Shown one piece after another: positions 20,613 to 30,610 of a stretch of 31,086 nt of DNA. The stretch lies in the NCBI GenBank assembly GCA_001247695.2, contig LGRX02028960.1, positions 1 through 31,086 on the forward strand, read 5' to 3'. Positions within the stretch are counted from its first letter, which is position 1; each line of letters starts with the position of its first letter. A model generated the notes under the pieces. That model saw nothing but the letters and a program-made list of their open reading frames with translations. It made no database searches and was not told the origin of the DNA. This DNA comes from Cymbomonas tetramitiformis. Taxonomy: Eukaryota > Chlorophyta > Pyramimonadophyceae > Pyramimonadales > Pyramimonadaceae. The translations under genes were made by a program, and so were the position numbers.

Positions 20613-21549
20613 TAATCAGTTGCTTCCTATAAGGACTGCATGCTATATCATAAGGTATATAGGCAACTGACCTGCCTATGTGTTCACACTTCCTCAAGGA
20701 GGGAAGAAGGTGGATAGGATCACACACATATCCATTTTATATTCCGATCTGGCGATTTCTGATGGATTGCTTTTGATAAAACCACTGCATCCACAAGTAA
20801 CGTTGAAATCTGTACAACGTTAAATCCACCATCACTAACAAAGTGTAAAATCGGATGGGAAACTACATCCCAATGACTATAAGTTGACTCTTGCTCAGCA
20901 TTTACATCCTCGAGCAAGTTCGGAATGCTGAACTATATACATAACATATAACCTGATACCATGCTTAATTGCATATCCTGGATCAGAAGATGATAGTTAT
21001 ATAATGTATATATATATATATCCCACCTGATACACTTTGGCACTATAGCCGTACATAAGAGTGGGAAGGACAAGTGCATCGCTGTAAGACTGGTTGATAT
21101 AGTCCCAATACTGAAGGCAGAAGTGGCACCTGAATAACAGCTGATAACTGTTGGGAGACCACCATGCAAGACCTTCCAAGCGTAATTCCTTTGTCCTAAG
21201 ATGCAAGTGAATTGTTCATAATATGTTGACATCACATAAAAGCATTCTGATAAAAACCCTATATATCCATGTGAGTTGTCATTACTACAAATGACATGGG
21301 TTTCGAATCGTCGAATGAGTATAACTCCGATGAATTCATTAGTACAGGATAGCTGTAGAGATTATTACTCCGGCTGGATTGCAATCATTCACAATCCCTG
21401 TACATTCCGGTGACATATTTTGCACTGGACTGATCACCACGTTTGCTATAATCAGTGGTATATAAGTCACCAGAGAAAGCATTGCAATCAGCACAATGCT
21501 GTCTAGACTCACAAAGATGAGTAACAGGTATTCTCAGATGTAATAAATA

Positions 21550-24500
21550 GAGGCACAATGTGACCTACGCTAAAATCGCGTATGCTCGGGCACTGTATTG
21601 TGACCTGCGCTGAGATCGCGTATGCATGGACACAATATTACTCGTGCCAATGACGTGGACACAATTCATACAACCTCCGGTACAAACGGACAAGGTTGAC
21701 TGCCACGACATCACATCTGAAATCAATAAATCACTCAGAGAGAAGGTGTGACATCAGTACAACACCATTATACATATAGTCATGAGGATCTTAAAGAAGA
21801 CACAGTCTCTCCGATATTGACAAACATGGTACATATATTACCATGCTCTCTGATTATATATTGATATCCCACAGCATACGATGATGGTAATAGCAAACCA
21901 CTTCGCCGCTGGAGGGTAGTGTTGTATTTTATGCAGCACATGCATGGGCACTATATGACCCACGCTGATGACGTGAATTCGGGCTGCATCCCAACGACTG
22001 CAATGCACCTTCGGTGCAATGGGCTGCATCCCGAGAACTGCTATCCAGCTTCATAGAAAGCTATCACGTCGTCACATAGAGGTCGGACCTCTGTTGTATT
22101 TAAACGGCGCTTGACAACCGCCTAGCAATACACTTCCTTGAGGGGGGAAGATGATAAGCTAAAAATACAACTAAAGCCCAAATAAATAATAAAGACAAAT
22201 AATAAAACAAATAAGTTGCATCATTGTTTTTGTTTTGGTAAGCCCGACTATATACAGTCAAACCATGCAGAACTCCATGAAGTTGACACATATATGTATC
22301 AAACATTTCTAAGGTCATCGGCCATGACATACATATGAGCTTGATTTTGAAGACCTAGACATTGTATACATCTGGTCTAGCATGTATCCAGACTAGAATA
22401 ATTGTATATTGACACGGTGCAAGCACTATAGCCTCTGCCACCGATGATCATTGAAAAGGGCAACCATTCTTGATATTTCATACATATCATCTGATTGGAT
22501 CATTAAAGGTGTCAAGAGTACTCAATGCAATATGCAGGCTACGGCCTGAGTACAACACCTACAAAGGTCAAAACCACTGAGCTGACCAATGCAGCATAAA
22601 TGCTAGCTGCCTTTGAAGGCTACATAATAAGCCTATTGCCCTTGTGTCTTGAAATGTATCCGTGTATTGGCATCTCTTTGAGGTAATCATGCCTGCTGAA
22701 TGAGCCATACCAACCATCTTGTCTTCATGGATCATTACATATATGATCATACCGCCATTGACGACAAAGCCTATGCAGTGAGATTATTATATCACAAAGC
22801 ATTTCAGTGGTACGCATCAAACAATTGTAGTGCAGCAAAGATCATCAGCTCTTCATCATACCTAAAGGTTGAGTTGTTGTCAAAAGTATTGATTCATCAG
22901 ACACCATATCTCAAAGGTCTATTCATCATGGAAGACAGAATCTGTGCAATCATGGCTATTCAGCCTTCAACATAGCTAACATAGCTATCCAGCTTATGAC
23001 CCAACCGTTGTTAAGCAGCCTCTACGCCATATGGCTAAAGATGGCAAGCAATCTCTTCGGTCATTCTTGGGCATGGAGCAATCAAGCACAGCCAATTCAG
23101 GATGTTTATCCCGAGATTCTCCAAGAGTTACTCATGTTTTCCATGTGTCATATGAAAACAGCCAATATACCGCCCTATGATGGGAGTCATCTCCTTCAGC
23201 GAGGGGAAGTGGTTATGCTGTAAAGTTGACCAATCTGATCATCATAAAAGTGACAGATTTGAGAAAATCGATTGAAACTTGTATTGAAAATGACTATTCC
23301 TAAAGACAAGGTATTGCACCTAAGGGAATAAAGGTTTCATCATTTGAAATAGGAAAAGAGTTTTATATTGACTCTAGTTCCTGAATCCAGAATCACATAG
23401 AAAATATGTCTATCCTGTGCATATAAAAAGTACATTAGATTCAGATTCTGAGCATACAAGTGGACTTGAATGCACTAGGGTTTGTACTGAGTTGCAATTG
23501 TCCAAAGTGTTTATTCTGACATCACTACTTATTTGTGGAATAGCATACAATGGTATAAACCATCCACATATAAATTGACACCATACTTGTGGTTTCATAT
23601 CATTTTGGCACATAAGACAAGCATGCTTCATTGAGGAATAAAGACTCTTTGAAAGCTCATTCTGGAATGTTTAGAAATTTGTTGCCTCGTCCATTAGGCC
23701 ACGAAGTCTTGGGAAAAGCCATGGCGGAACTCGAACCCGCAATCTACAGATGGTTTCCAAGCGCAATTCATCCTCATTCTGGAAAGTGACAGAAATTTTA
23801 TAGTCATCAACAAGTCACAATTCTATCGGATTGAAATGACACATTCATCATTCATACTTCTTTACCATAACAAGTCTCTGAATAGTGTTTGCCCAAAAAT
23901 AAAATGGGCACCATTGAGATAAGTGATCATGTACTGAAGAATATACACATATCACTAGGCAATGCCATGTTCTAATCATAATGAAATGACATGCCAGCCA
24001 TCCATCAACTACGGAAATACAACTCGTAGTAAGTTGTTGTCATTACAGACACTTCTTAATTGACTCTCCATTAGCTTCGATACCAAAATTAACTTCGGTA
24101 CCATCACTGATTTCGTTGTTCATTATGACAATCATTATCCAGAAACATTGTCTAAGTTGGGCACACTATAGTGACCCTGAACTGACAATGTATGTGGGCT
24201 GCAACCCCAAAACTGCATATTAATTCATAGTGAATTGACATTGGATATTTGACATCATCTGGCATTTGCCACATTCAAAAACGTCAGGCATATTGCCGGT
24301 ATGACGTAGAGAGAATCGGTGTTCATATTGACATTGTTACCTCGAAAGCATTCGATAAGTAATCTCAGTCTGATTACTGAGACCATTTTTACATAACATA
24401 ATGATTGAATAGCATTCTCCATCACCATCTGATTGGTTTGATACACCTCTTTTTAAAAGGGGGAGGAAGGAGTATAGATTCATTCATTCTTCATACAGCT

Positions 24501-25336
24501 GCTTGCCACATATTGATTTACATCATTGTGATTTTGCTTGGAAGATTAAAAATCTTATCAAAAGTTCCAGCATCTGTATATAGCAGCCATAAAGTTGATG
24601 ACACGGTACATCATGCCGACTGAAGACATCAAATGAAGTCTTATTTGACTTACTGACACATGAAGTTCATTATGAAGAAATCATAGATGCACATTTCTCC
24701 GGCTCTATCATATTATATGAAGGGCACTGACATAGGAGAATGATGGTTTTTCAAATGTGAATAAGCTATATTGTAAGCTTACGACCATCACTTTGACGTC
24801 AACAGCCTAAGATGCTGATTGTCGAAATTCAAGAGTAGAAGGATTCGTTGAATCAACCTTGGTAACATGTGTTTTGATTGATGAATTGTTGATCCATGGT
24901 TTCTCCCCAAATCTAGAGAAGCTGGCACACAAGTTGTTGCCAATGTCTTAAGGAAAGCATCTGAGCAAAGGATTGCCAGTTGTGCCATCAGGCATCGAAT
25001 TCCATAACAGCAAAGCCGAGTGAGTCAGATCCGCCTCTCTAGCTATTTGCCCGTCATTCCTTCCAGGCTCATGACAAGAGACAATTCATCAAAGTCATAC
25101 ACCAATGCATAAGTCACGTGCATGGTTGCACAGTTTTCCGTCCGAATGATCCGAATGCAATCCCATCGAGGTTAAGCATCTAGACAGCAACTCTGGCCAA
25201 CCAAAAGCCTTCCTGTCTTCGGATATCTTGAGCATTCTCATTTCCAGCTCCATTATGGACTAGGAAGCATCATGACTGTGCCTCGCCAGGACGCTGATCC
25301 TCAAAGCCGCACACTTGAGGCGTGCCTTACGAGATA
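21550..25336. other. Repeat-derived region, no recognised gene
   Basis: No open frame longer than about 110 codons or with family motifs was found. Recurring pieces are TGACCTGCGCTGAGATCGCGTATGC-like units (about 21558 and 21600) and a GGGCAC..TGACC..CTGA segment at about 21582, 21951 and 24159. The last two are followed by 22-mer GGGCTGCATCCC-type units (21985-22045, 24198-24220). A CTTCCTTGAGGGGGGAAG motif at about 22133 resembles one inside the long repeat (about 850). A TGCACC-TTC-GGTGCA hairpin lies near 22005. The region may be an extension of the long repeat or a related one. Confidence 0.5.
23668..23772 (-). repeat. tRNA-like 105-bp insert between 12-bp direct repeats
   Basis: The direct repeats CTCATTCTGGAA at 23656-23667 and 23773-23784 flank 105 bp. 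On the minus strand the insert has a T-arm/B-box hairpin, GCGGGTTCGAGTTCCGC (23740-23724). Downstream of it is a D-arm/A-box, TGGCCTAATGGACGAGGC (23701-23684). The order is reversed compared with a normal tRNA. The candidate acceptor strands do not pair, so it is probably a tRNA-derived retroposon remnant rather than a working permuted tRNA gene. Confidence 0.4.
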
Positions 25337-25599
25337 CAGTAATCGCTCACCTTTAAGAAAACCGGAGATTTTGGGCCAGTCAGCCATTCCCATCGACTTG
25401 GGTACCCCCCCCCCCGCCAGCGTCGCGTCCTAAGAGAATCGCTAAGAATAAGGAATTTCGGATTTCGAGCCAGCCAGCTAATTTCTTAAACTCATCCACG
25501 TCCACGTAACTCAGCCCAGCAGCTTTCTTAAAATTTAGAGAGTCCACCCAGTGCCGACAACGGATCCGGAGCAGCTCCGTCTCCGTTGTACGGAGCACC

Positions 25600-26590
25600 G
25601 ATTTTACCAGGCTCCGGCTCCGTAGGAGCCCGCGAGATCGAGGATTCGCATTGCTCCGTCTCCGACGGGGCGTTGAAAAGTCAGGCTCTGGCTCCGTAGG
25701 AGCCAACCGAGTCCAAGCTCCGTGCTGATCTGGCTCCGACGGTTCAAAATATAATCAGCCTCCGAGCCCGCGGAGCCGTGCAAATTTAGGCTCCGATGCG
25801 ATCCGCGCTCCGCGGATTCATATTTTGTCACGCTCCGGCTCCGAATCCGGGCGGATCTAACAACATTTTACGGGGTAGACAAAAATCCTGAGTTAGCTTT
25901 GAATGGCACAGTCGGGGATTTTCAGGGAAACGTGCGACATGTGTCGTTATAATGATAGGGTTTACTGATCGGACCATAACATACGCCTCGCTTATCCATT
26001 CGTCCCGTAATTTCGTGCCACGTGTAGAGGAGTTCAATGCCGTCATTTCAAGCTATCAAACGTATCAGGCATAACCCCTTTAAAACTCCAGGAAATTTAT
26101 GCGTAATTTGGGCTGTTATTTTAGAGGATTAGATATTTATCAATCCGCCCGGCGGTGGTGTGCTCCGAAGCGGTGCTAAGGCGCGGTGCACGGACCGGCT
26201 CCCCGCACTCAGGTGACATCGTTGTAAACCATTTTCGACTATGCCGAATCCACTGGCGAGGAGTCTAAACCCGGTCCGAGCGACGCGCTTCTTGGCACGC
26301 TTGGTGCCATTCTAAAACATGCACAAAAACACGGCAGGATCCGTTCGTTCCGCGCAATCCGGCGGAGCTTGAAAGCTTTAGGCTCCGGCTCCGTAGGAGC
26401 GCGAAAAAGTGAGGGTTCGCCAAGCTCCGGCTCCGCAGGAGCCGAAAAAAATTAGGCTCCGGCTCCGGAGGAGCTGCCAAGCACCACGCTCCGTCCCATC
26501 CCGGCTCCGTAGGAGCCGTCGAACATGAGGGTCCGGCTCCGCAGGAGCCGGTGGACACCAGGCTCCGAGGTGGCTCCGTTGGCTCCGTTG
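25600..26590. repeat. Clustered GGCTCCG-TAGGAGCC palindromes
   Basis: Some ten copies or near-copies of GGCTCCGGCTCCGTAGGAGC, able to form 6-bp stems with 3-nt loops, lie in two clusters (about 25600-25850 and 26380-26590). They are separated by unrelated spacers inside the longer Tc1/mariner-type element. Confidence 0.75.
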
Positions 26591-26635
26591 TCGACACTGA
26601 GTCCGCCACTGTTACCAACTGTTGAACTGTACAAT

Positions 26636-26773
26636 ATGGACCCAGAGAGCCGTGCGCAGCTCAAAGAATTGAAGCAAGACTATGACGACGCGATTATTTC
26701 TGAAGCTGACTACTTAGAACTTAAAGATATCGTGCTGAACGCTGTCAAGTCAAAAAATTTCCATTTTTCATAG
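26636..26773 (+). CDS. 45-residue frame with SHOCT-like helical hairpin
   Basis: The frame runs from an ATG to a TAG and begins MDPESRAQLKELKQDYDDA, followed by IISEADYLELKDIVLNAVKS. The pattern of a charged helix, a short turn with I-(I)-S/T-E-x-x-Y/F and a second Lys-rich helix resembles SHOCT-type short domains. It lies near the right end of the Tc1/mariner-type element. It could be the remnant of an element-encoded or captured protein, or a small peptide. The similarity is by eye only. Confidence 0.35.
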   Translation: MDPESRAQLKELKQDYDDAIISEADYLELKDIVLNAVKSKNFHFS

Positions 26774-27248
26774 AATTCAAGAGAATCCACTCTCGGTGTT
26801 CTGCCAGCAACCAATTTCCTTATTTTGGAGAATTTCCTTAGCAAAAAAGACCAGCCAGCTATTCTCATCAACTTGGGTACCACCCCCCCCCAAACGCTGG
26901 CTGCTTCCTTAACGTCGAGTTTCCTTAAAGGTGGGCGATTACTGTAGTGACCTTTGGCCTGTGGGGCGTCAACCCCTTATCAAATCCTGAACACTTTGTT
27001 AACACCTGGATAAATTTATCACGATGCAACTTAAGTGGGATTATAAGTTCCACATAATCATATTGTCTACGTATGCTGAAGGCATAACTGCCGCATATGG
27101 TTACAATAGGTCGCAGCTTCTATAACATTGTGGCTTCTGAGTCAAAAGCTTATAGCCGATGACTTTTGCCAATAATTGCCGACCAAATAACAATCAGGCC
27201 GTGGAAACATGTACTCAAGGGTTTTCGTCGATCGGTCGTATATATATC

Positions 27249-27352
27249 AGGGCTGCATCCCAAGAACTGCAGGGCTGCATCCCAAAAACTGCAGGGCTGC
27301 ATCCCAAAAACTGCAGGGCTGCATCCCGAGAACTGCAGGGCTACATCCCTAA
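27249..27352 (+). repeat. Tandem 22-bp repeat, ~5 copies
   Basis: Units of AGGGCTGCATCCCAAGAACT plus GC follow head to tail, nearly identical, with CTGCAG at each junction. This is the same family as the arrays in the long repeat. Confidence 0.9.
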
Positions 27353-27475
27353 CATTTTTAACCGCGTGTCATGTTTTATACAATTCGGTCATCAGCTGGC
27401 CTTCAGAATGCCCGTGGATGGATCAACGAGGACGCGAGCGAGTACGTCAGAGCAAAAGATAAGAAAAGTCGAGTG

Positions 27476-27610
27476 AAAACCGTGTCCTGGTGGGTGGCGG
27501 GGGACTCGAATAATTATACACAAGAAAACTTAAGCCAAAACCGTGCTCTGGTGACTGAAGAAAATATAAATTGGGTGGCGGGGGACTGGAAGCAATTATA
27601 CACAAGAAAA
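27476..27610 (+). repeat. Two-copy direct repeat (~60-70 bp)
   Basis: AAAACCGTG, GGTGGCGGGGGACT and AATTATACACAAGAAAA occur in the same order twice (from 27476 and from 27538). The second copy has an extra insert of about 17 bp. Confidence 0.8.
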
Positions 27611-28307
27611 TGTCCGCCTGGATCTCCCCCTGCTGTACACCTACATGTAGTCAGCACCCTCGCGACGACTTGTGTCACGAGAATTTGAAAAAACCTCACC
27701 CGTTTCACCTCAAACTTCCACCACGCCGACGTGCCTTGAAAACAGCCTCCCCACTACGGACGTTTGGGGCGGTAAATTCTACCAGGGTTTCAGTGAACGC
27801 GGTGGACTGATGGTTGGAGAGTGCTCCGAAGATAGGCGACTTCTCAGTTGTACCGCTTTCTCGCTGAAATCAGCATATTTTTTAATTATGTGCTAGCACG
27901 AGAATTCCGGGGTTTCGAGACCTTGAACTTTCAGGTGCGAGTCGCAGAGAGCATGATTTCGACCGAACATTTCAGCTAAATAAGGCGTATGGCGAGCCGT
28001 CCACCTTATGTCCGGCGCGGTGGTTGAAATTTAATAATTGACGCTTTATGACTGCACTGAAACGAGGTTGAGAACTGCTGTGGGGAGGTGGGTGAGATGT
28101 GGTGTCAGCTCATAGCCTCGTGCGGAGCACCCGCTTGTGTGGATATCGTCTTCGTTCCAGAGAAGAGGCCGATGGAGTGAAAGATTATGTGGTTTTCACC
28201 TCATGTATCACAAAATTTTCAATGTCAGATAGTCAGCTGCAGCAGCCTTCCACCTGTTGCTAACGCCGCTTTTTGATCAGCTGAACTAGTTTCGAGAGGA
28301 ATTTCGA

Positions 28308-28586
28308 TTGGCAACGCGCAACGGAGTGAACTTTGCTACCCTCTCGCACAAGATTCTGAAGGCGACCAGTTCTCTCAAGCTTCTCCAGGCATCACCGGGG
28401 CTTCAACGACACCTGAGTCTTTATTTATCACAAATGAGTTCTGACAGCTCACCTGCAACAACCGGGAGTAATCTTCAACCGACTCGTAGCGATTCCAGGC
28501 GCTGCTCTTTTACTGGAGAACCGGATGCTGATGCGCGTGCCGCAACAGGATTCACGATGGACGCTTTTAAGGTTCTACAGCCCTAG
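28308..28586 (+). CDS. Possible upstream exon of the phosphatase-like gene (unproven)
   Basis: A 92-codon frame precedes the first clear phosphatase exon by 330 bp. It is Ser/Thr-rich, like many variable N-termini of plant-type trehalose phosphatases, but has no conserved motif. I cannot place a donor that joins it in phase, and a second frame across 28300-28440 is also open. Treat it as a candidate only. Confidence 0.2.
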   Translation: MATRNGVNFATLSHKILKATSSLKLLQASPGLQRHLSLYLSQMSSDSSPATTGSNLQPTRSDSRRCSFTGEPDADARAATGFTMDAFKVLQP

Positions 28587-28915
28587 TTTTGATCGCCTCA
28601 AACATTCCTTCTCCCGACCCTTGCTATTGAGTGCCGCCTCTGCAAAGCTCGAGAGCAGAAAGCTGCACTTTTCTTCGACCAGACCTACTCAAAACCGGGA
28701 GGTATAATTCACTTATGAGAGCAGTTAAGTCATCTCGCGCAAAACGTTGCAGCAAACCCTTAGGAACATCCTTTTTCATGGCATTTGCTTTGTACAGTCA
28801 ACGTCCTACAAGCTAGGTTGCCTTATGGGACTCCCCCAGTGGTAATTTTAAAGTTCATTGTATTGCGAATAGTCAACGCTTGCATTTTATCTGAAGGTCC
28901 GTTGCTTTTGTACAG

Positions 28916-30445
28916 GAAAGGTATCCTTCAATTTTGGAATCGATGGAGTCTTTCAAGACTCTCGCTCGTGGCAAACGTCTAGCAATTTTTCTAGGTTATG
29001 ATGGTAAGTTACCGTCCCTTCCCGTCAAGTTTCTACCATATGTCAGCCTACAAGACCAAGTGAGGAACGATCACGTGACTGTTTTGGTGTCTTTGACCTA
29101 TTCGCTCGTGAAAAAGAAAGCGGACGGTAGCCGCCGCTTTTCAGAATTCCTTTCAGAATAATGGGGTTTTAAATTTATGTTGTTGCACTCAGATAGATGG
29201 GTTTTTCGGCGATGTCAGCTCAATTTCACAGCCACGAAATCCCATGCAGTTATTCCGCCCGTGTTGGTTCCTGTGAGCTCAACTCGCTTGCATCCTGGGC
29301 CCTGATCACGTCTTGTGAAGCTGACCTCTGCTTCCTCCTTTTTGCTGCAATAGGTACCTTAACTCCAATTGTAAAAGACCCTGATCGCGCTTTTATGTCC
29401 GACGAGTCACGCGCCTCGGTCAAACTTTTGGCCTCTCAAGTACCAACGGCAATCATCAGCGGTCGATGCCTTGAGAAGGTAGTTGGTTTCGTTCAGTTGG
29501 AGGAGCTGTTTTATGCAGGTGCGTTCCGAGGAGACACGCAAAAACTTTCTCTCCCTGGCTCTTAACGATTATTTTCCTAGTCGCGACGCTTCACGGTGAC
29601 GACGCTCGAGAGACCGCAAGTTGCTCGCTTGTTTTTCAGTTTGTATACGCTTGCTTGTCTGCGCAGGAAGCCATGGGTTGGACATACGTGGACCCGACAA
29701 CGGCCCTTTCGCATTGAAAGGCGGCACCGTATGCGCATACCAGCCCGCCGCAGAGTACACAACGCTCATGAGCACAGTCAGGGACTCACTCCTGGAAAAA
29801 GTTCCAAGGATCGATGGTTGTGCAAGTTGAGGACAACAAGTTCAGTGTCAGCGTACACTATCGCAACTTCGATCCCAAGGTATGCCCACTGATCCAATGG
29901 ATATTCCGAGCATTCTTTCTTTAGTTTTGCTCCTGTGTAACTTTAGAACGTGTATGGTATTCGCTGGTACCTGCTTTTGTCCGTCGGATTTTCGCCACCG
30001 CTCTTGGAAAATATATTTCGTCTTGGTTCTATAAGGCGGCGTTTGGGCACCTGTTGTGGAATGTCCTATGTGCGGCATATGACAGTAGCTGCTGAGCACT
30101 TTTGATCCAACTCTTGACCGAGCAACCAACTCTAGTTGCCCTGATGTACGCGCCTCCAAGTTTTGCTCGGTACCGTCCGCTCGTGGTCTAAGGCCTCCTA
30201 ACTTTAGGCCTTTTGCAAGCTCTGTAATAGCGCAATTCGTCTTGCGATTACTCGGGCGGAAAGTCTGAAAAAACTCACTTCACAATCATTCATGCCTTTA
30301 GGTTTGGGACGCCGTAGAGAAGCTCGTGCGAAGCACGGTAGCCGAGTATGACGAGCGTTTGAGGATCACCCAAGGGCGCAAAGTGCACGAGGTTCGACCG
30401 AACGTCGGCTGGGACAAGGGGAAGGCACTCTCATATCTGCTGGAG
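28916..30445 (+). CDS. Trehalose-6-phosphate phosphatase-like gene, partial, with lost nucleophile and a frameshift (possible pseudogene)
   Basis: Four exons are recognised: 28916-29003, 29354-29518, 29667-29879 and 30302-30445. Donors are GTAAGT, GTGCGT, GTATGC and GTGAGC, with AG acceptors. They encode, in order, [12 protein letters not shown] joined to [35 protein letters not shown] joined to [30 protein letters not shown]; and [20 protein letters not shown]. This is the HAD-fold phosphatase that removes phosphate from trehalose-6-phosphate to give trehalose. HAD motif II (Ser in ISGR) and the motif III Lys region are kept. Motif I should be DxDGT but reads GYDGT: codon GGT at 28994-28996 replaces the nucleophilic Asp. 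In the third exon a run of five A (about 29796-29800) shifts the frame; with four A the frame would continue through [16 protein letters not shown]. Motif IV and the C-terminus are not in the window, and the N-terminus is unclear. Confidence 0.88.
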
Positions 30446-30610
30446 GTGAGCTCTGTGCTTGTTCGCGCCCGACAGACAAAAAAATATGGAGGCAATAGGA
30501 CCTATTACCCTTATGTGGGGACAACTCCCCGAGCACGCGCCTTTAACGACGGTCGCTCGAAATTGGAAGACGCCACTCCTTCCAATTTTTATTTTTTTTT
30601 GTTTTTGGTT
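30446..30610 (+). other. Start of the next phosphatase intron
   Basis: It begins with the donor GTGAGC. No further phosphatase exon is seen before the window ends, so the intron is at least 640 bp and holds the satellite that follows. A T-rich tract lies at about 30586-30608. Confidence 0.55.

Larger units (their letters stand above)
16119..21549 (+). repeat. Long AT-rich non-coding repeat, right copy
   Basis: This is the inverted counterpart of 1-4586, starting GTCAGGGTTATGACCGATGAC. It is lengthened by an 829-bp nested insertion (16142-16970). It carries the same order of landmarks: TGTCATAC repeats, GGGTTCACAACCC, a CpG-rich stretch (about 17560-18230), CA/TG-run hairpins, GGTGTTAC motifs, 22-bp units (20525-20612) and outer sequence up to 21549, where the counterpart leaves the window. 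No gene is recognised. The repeat may continue to the right. Confidence 0.75.
25337..26944. mobile_element. Longer Tc1/mariner-type element (1608 bp, TA duplication)
   Basis: Its ends are CAGTAATCGCTCACCTTT and CAGTAATCGCCCACCTTT (other strand), and TA flanks both sides (25335-25336 and 26945-26946). Subterminal GGTACCCCC and AGCCAGC motifs match the 576-bp element at 16189-16764. The interior holds many GGCTCC/GGAGCC palindromes and one short frame. No transposase with a DDE signature was seen. Confidence 0.88.
26945..28307. other. Intergenic region with short tandem repeats
   Basis: Apart from the 22-mer array and a two-copy direct repeat, no gene is supported. Two overlapping frames at 27571-27896 are not recognised; they may belong to untranslated or promoter DNA of the downstream phosphatase-like gene. 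Confidence 0.4.

Noticed and set aside
23684..23740. Functional permuted tRNA gene
   Set aside because: The D-arm and T-arm are convincing, but the strands that would form the acceptor stem do not pair and the anticodon arm is poor.
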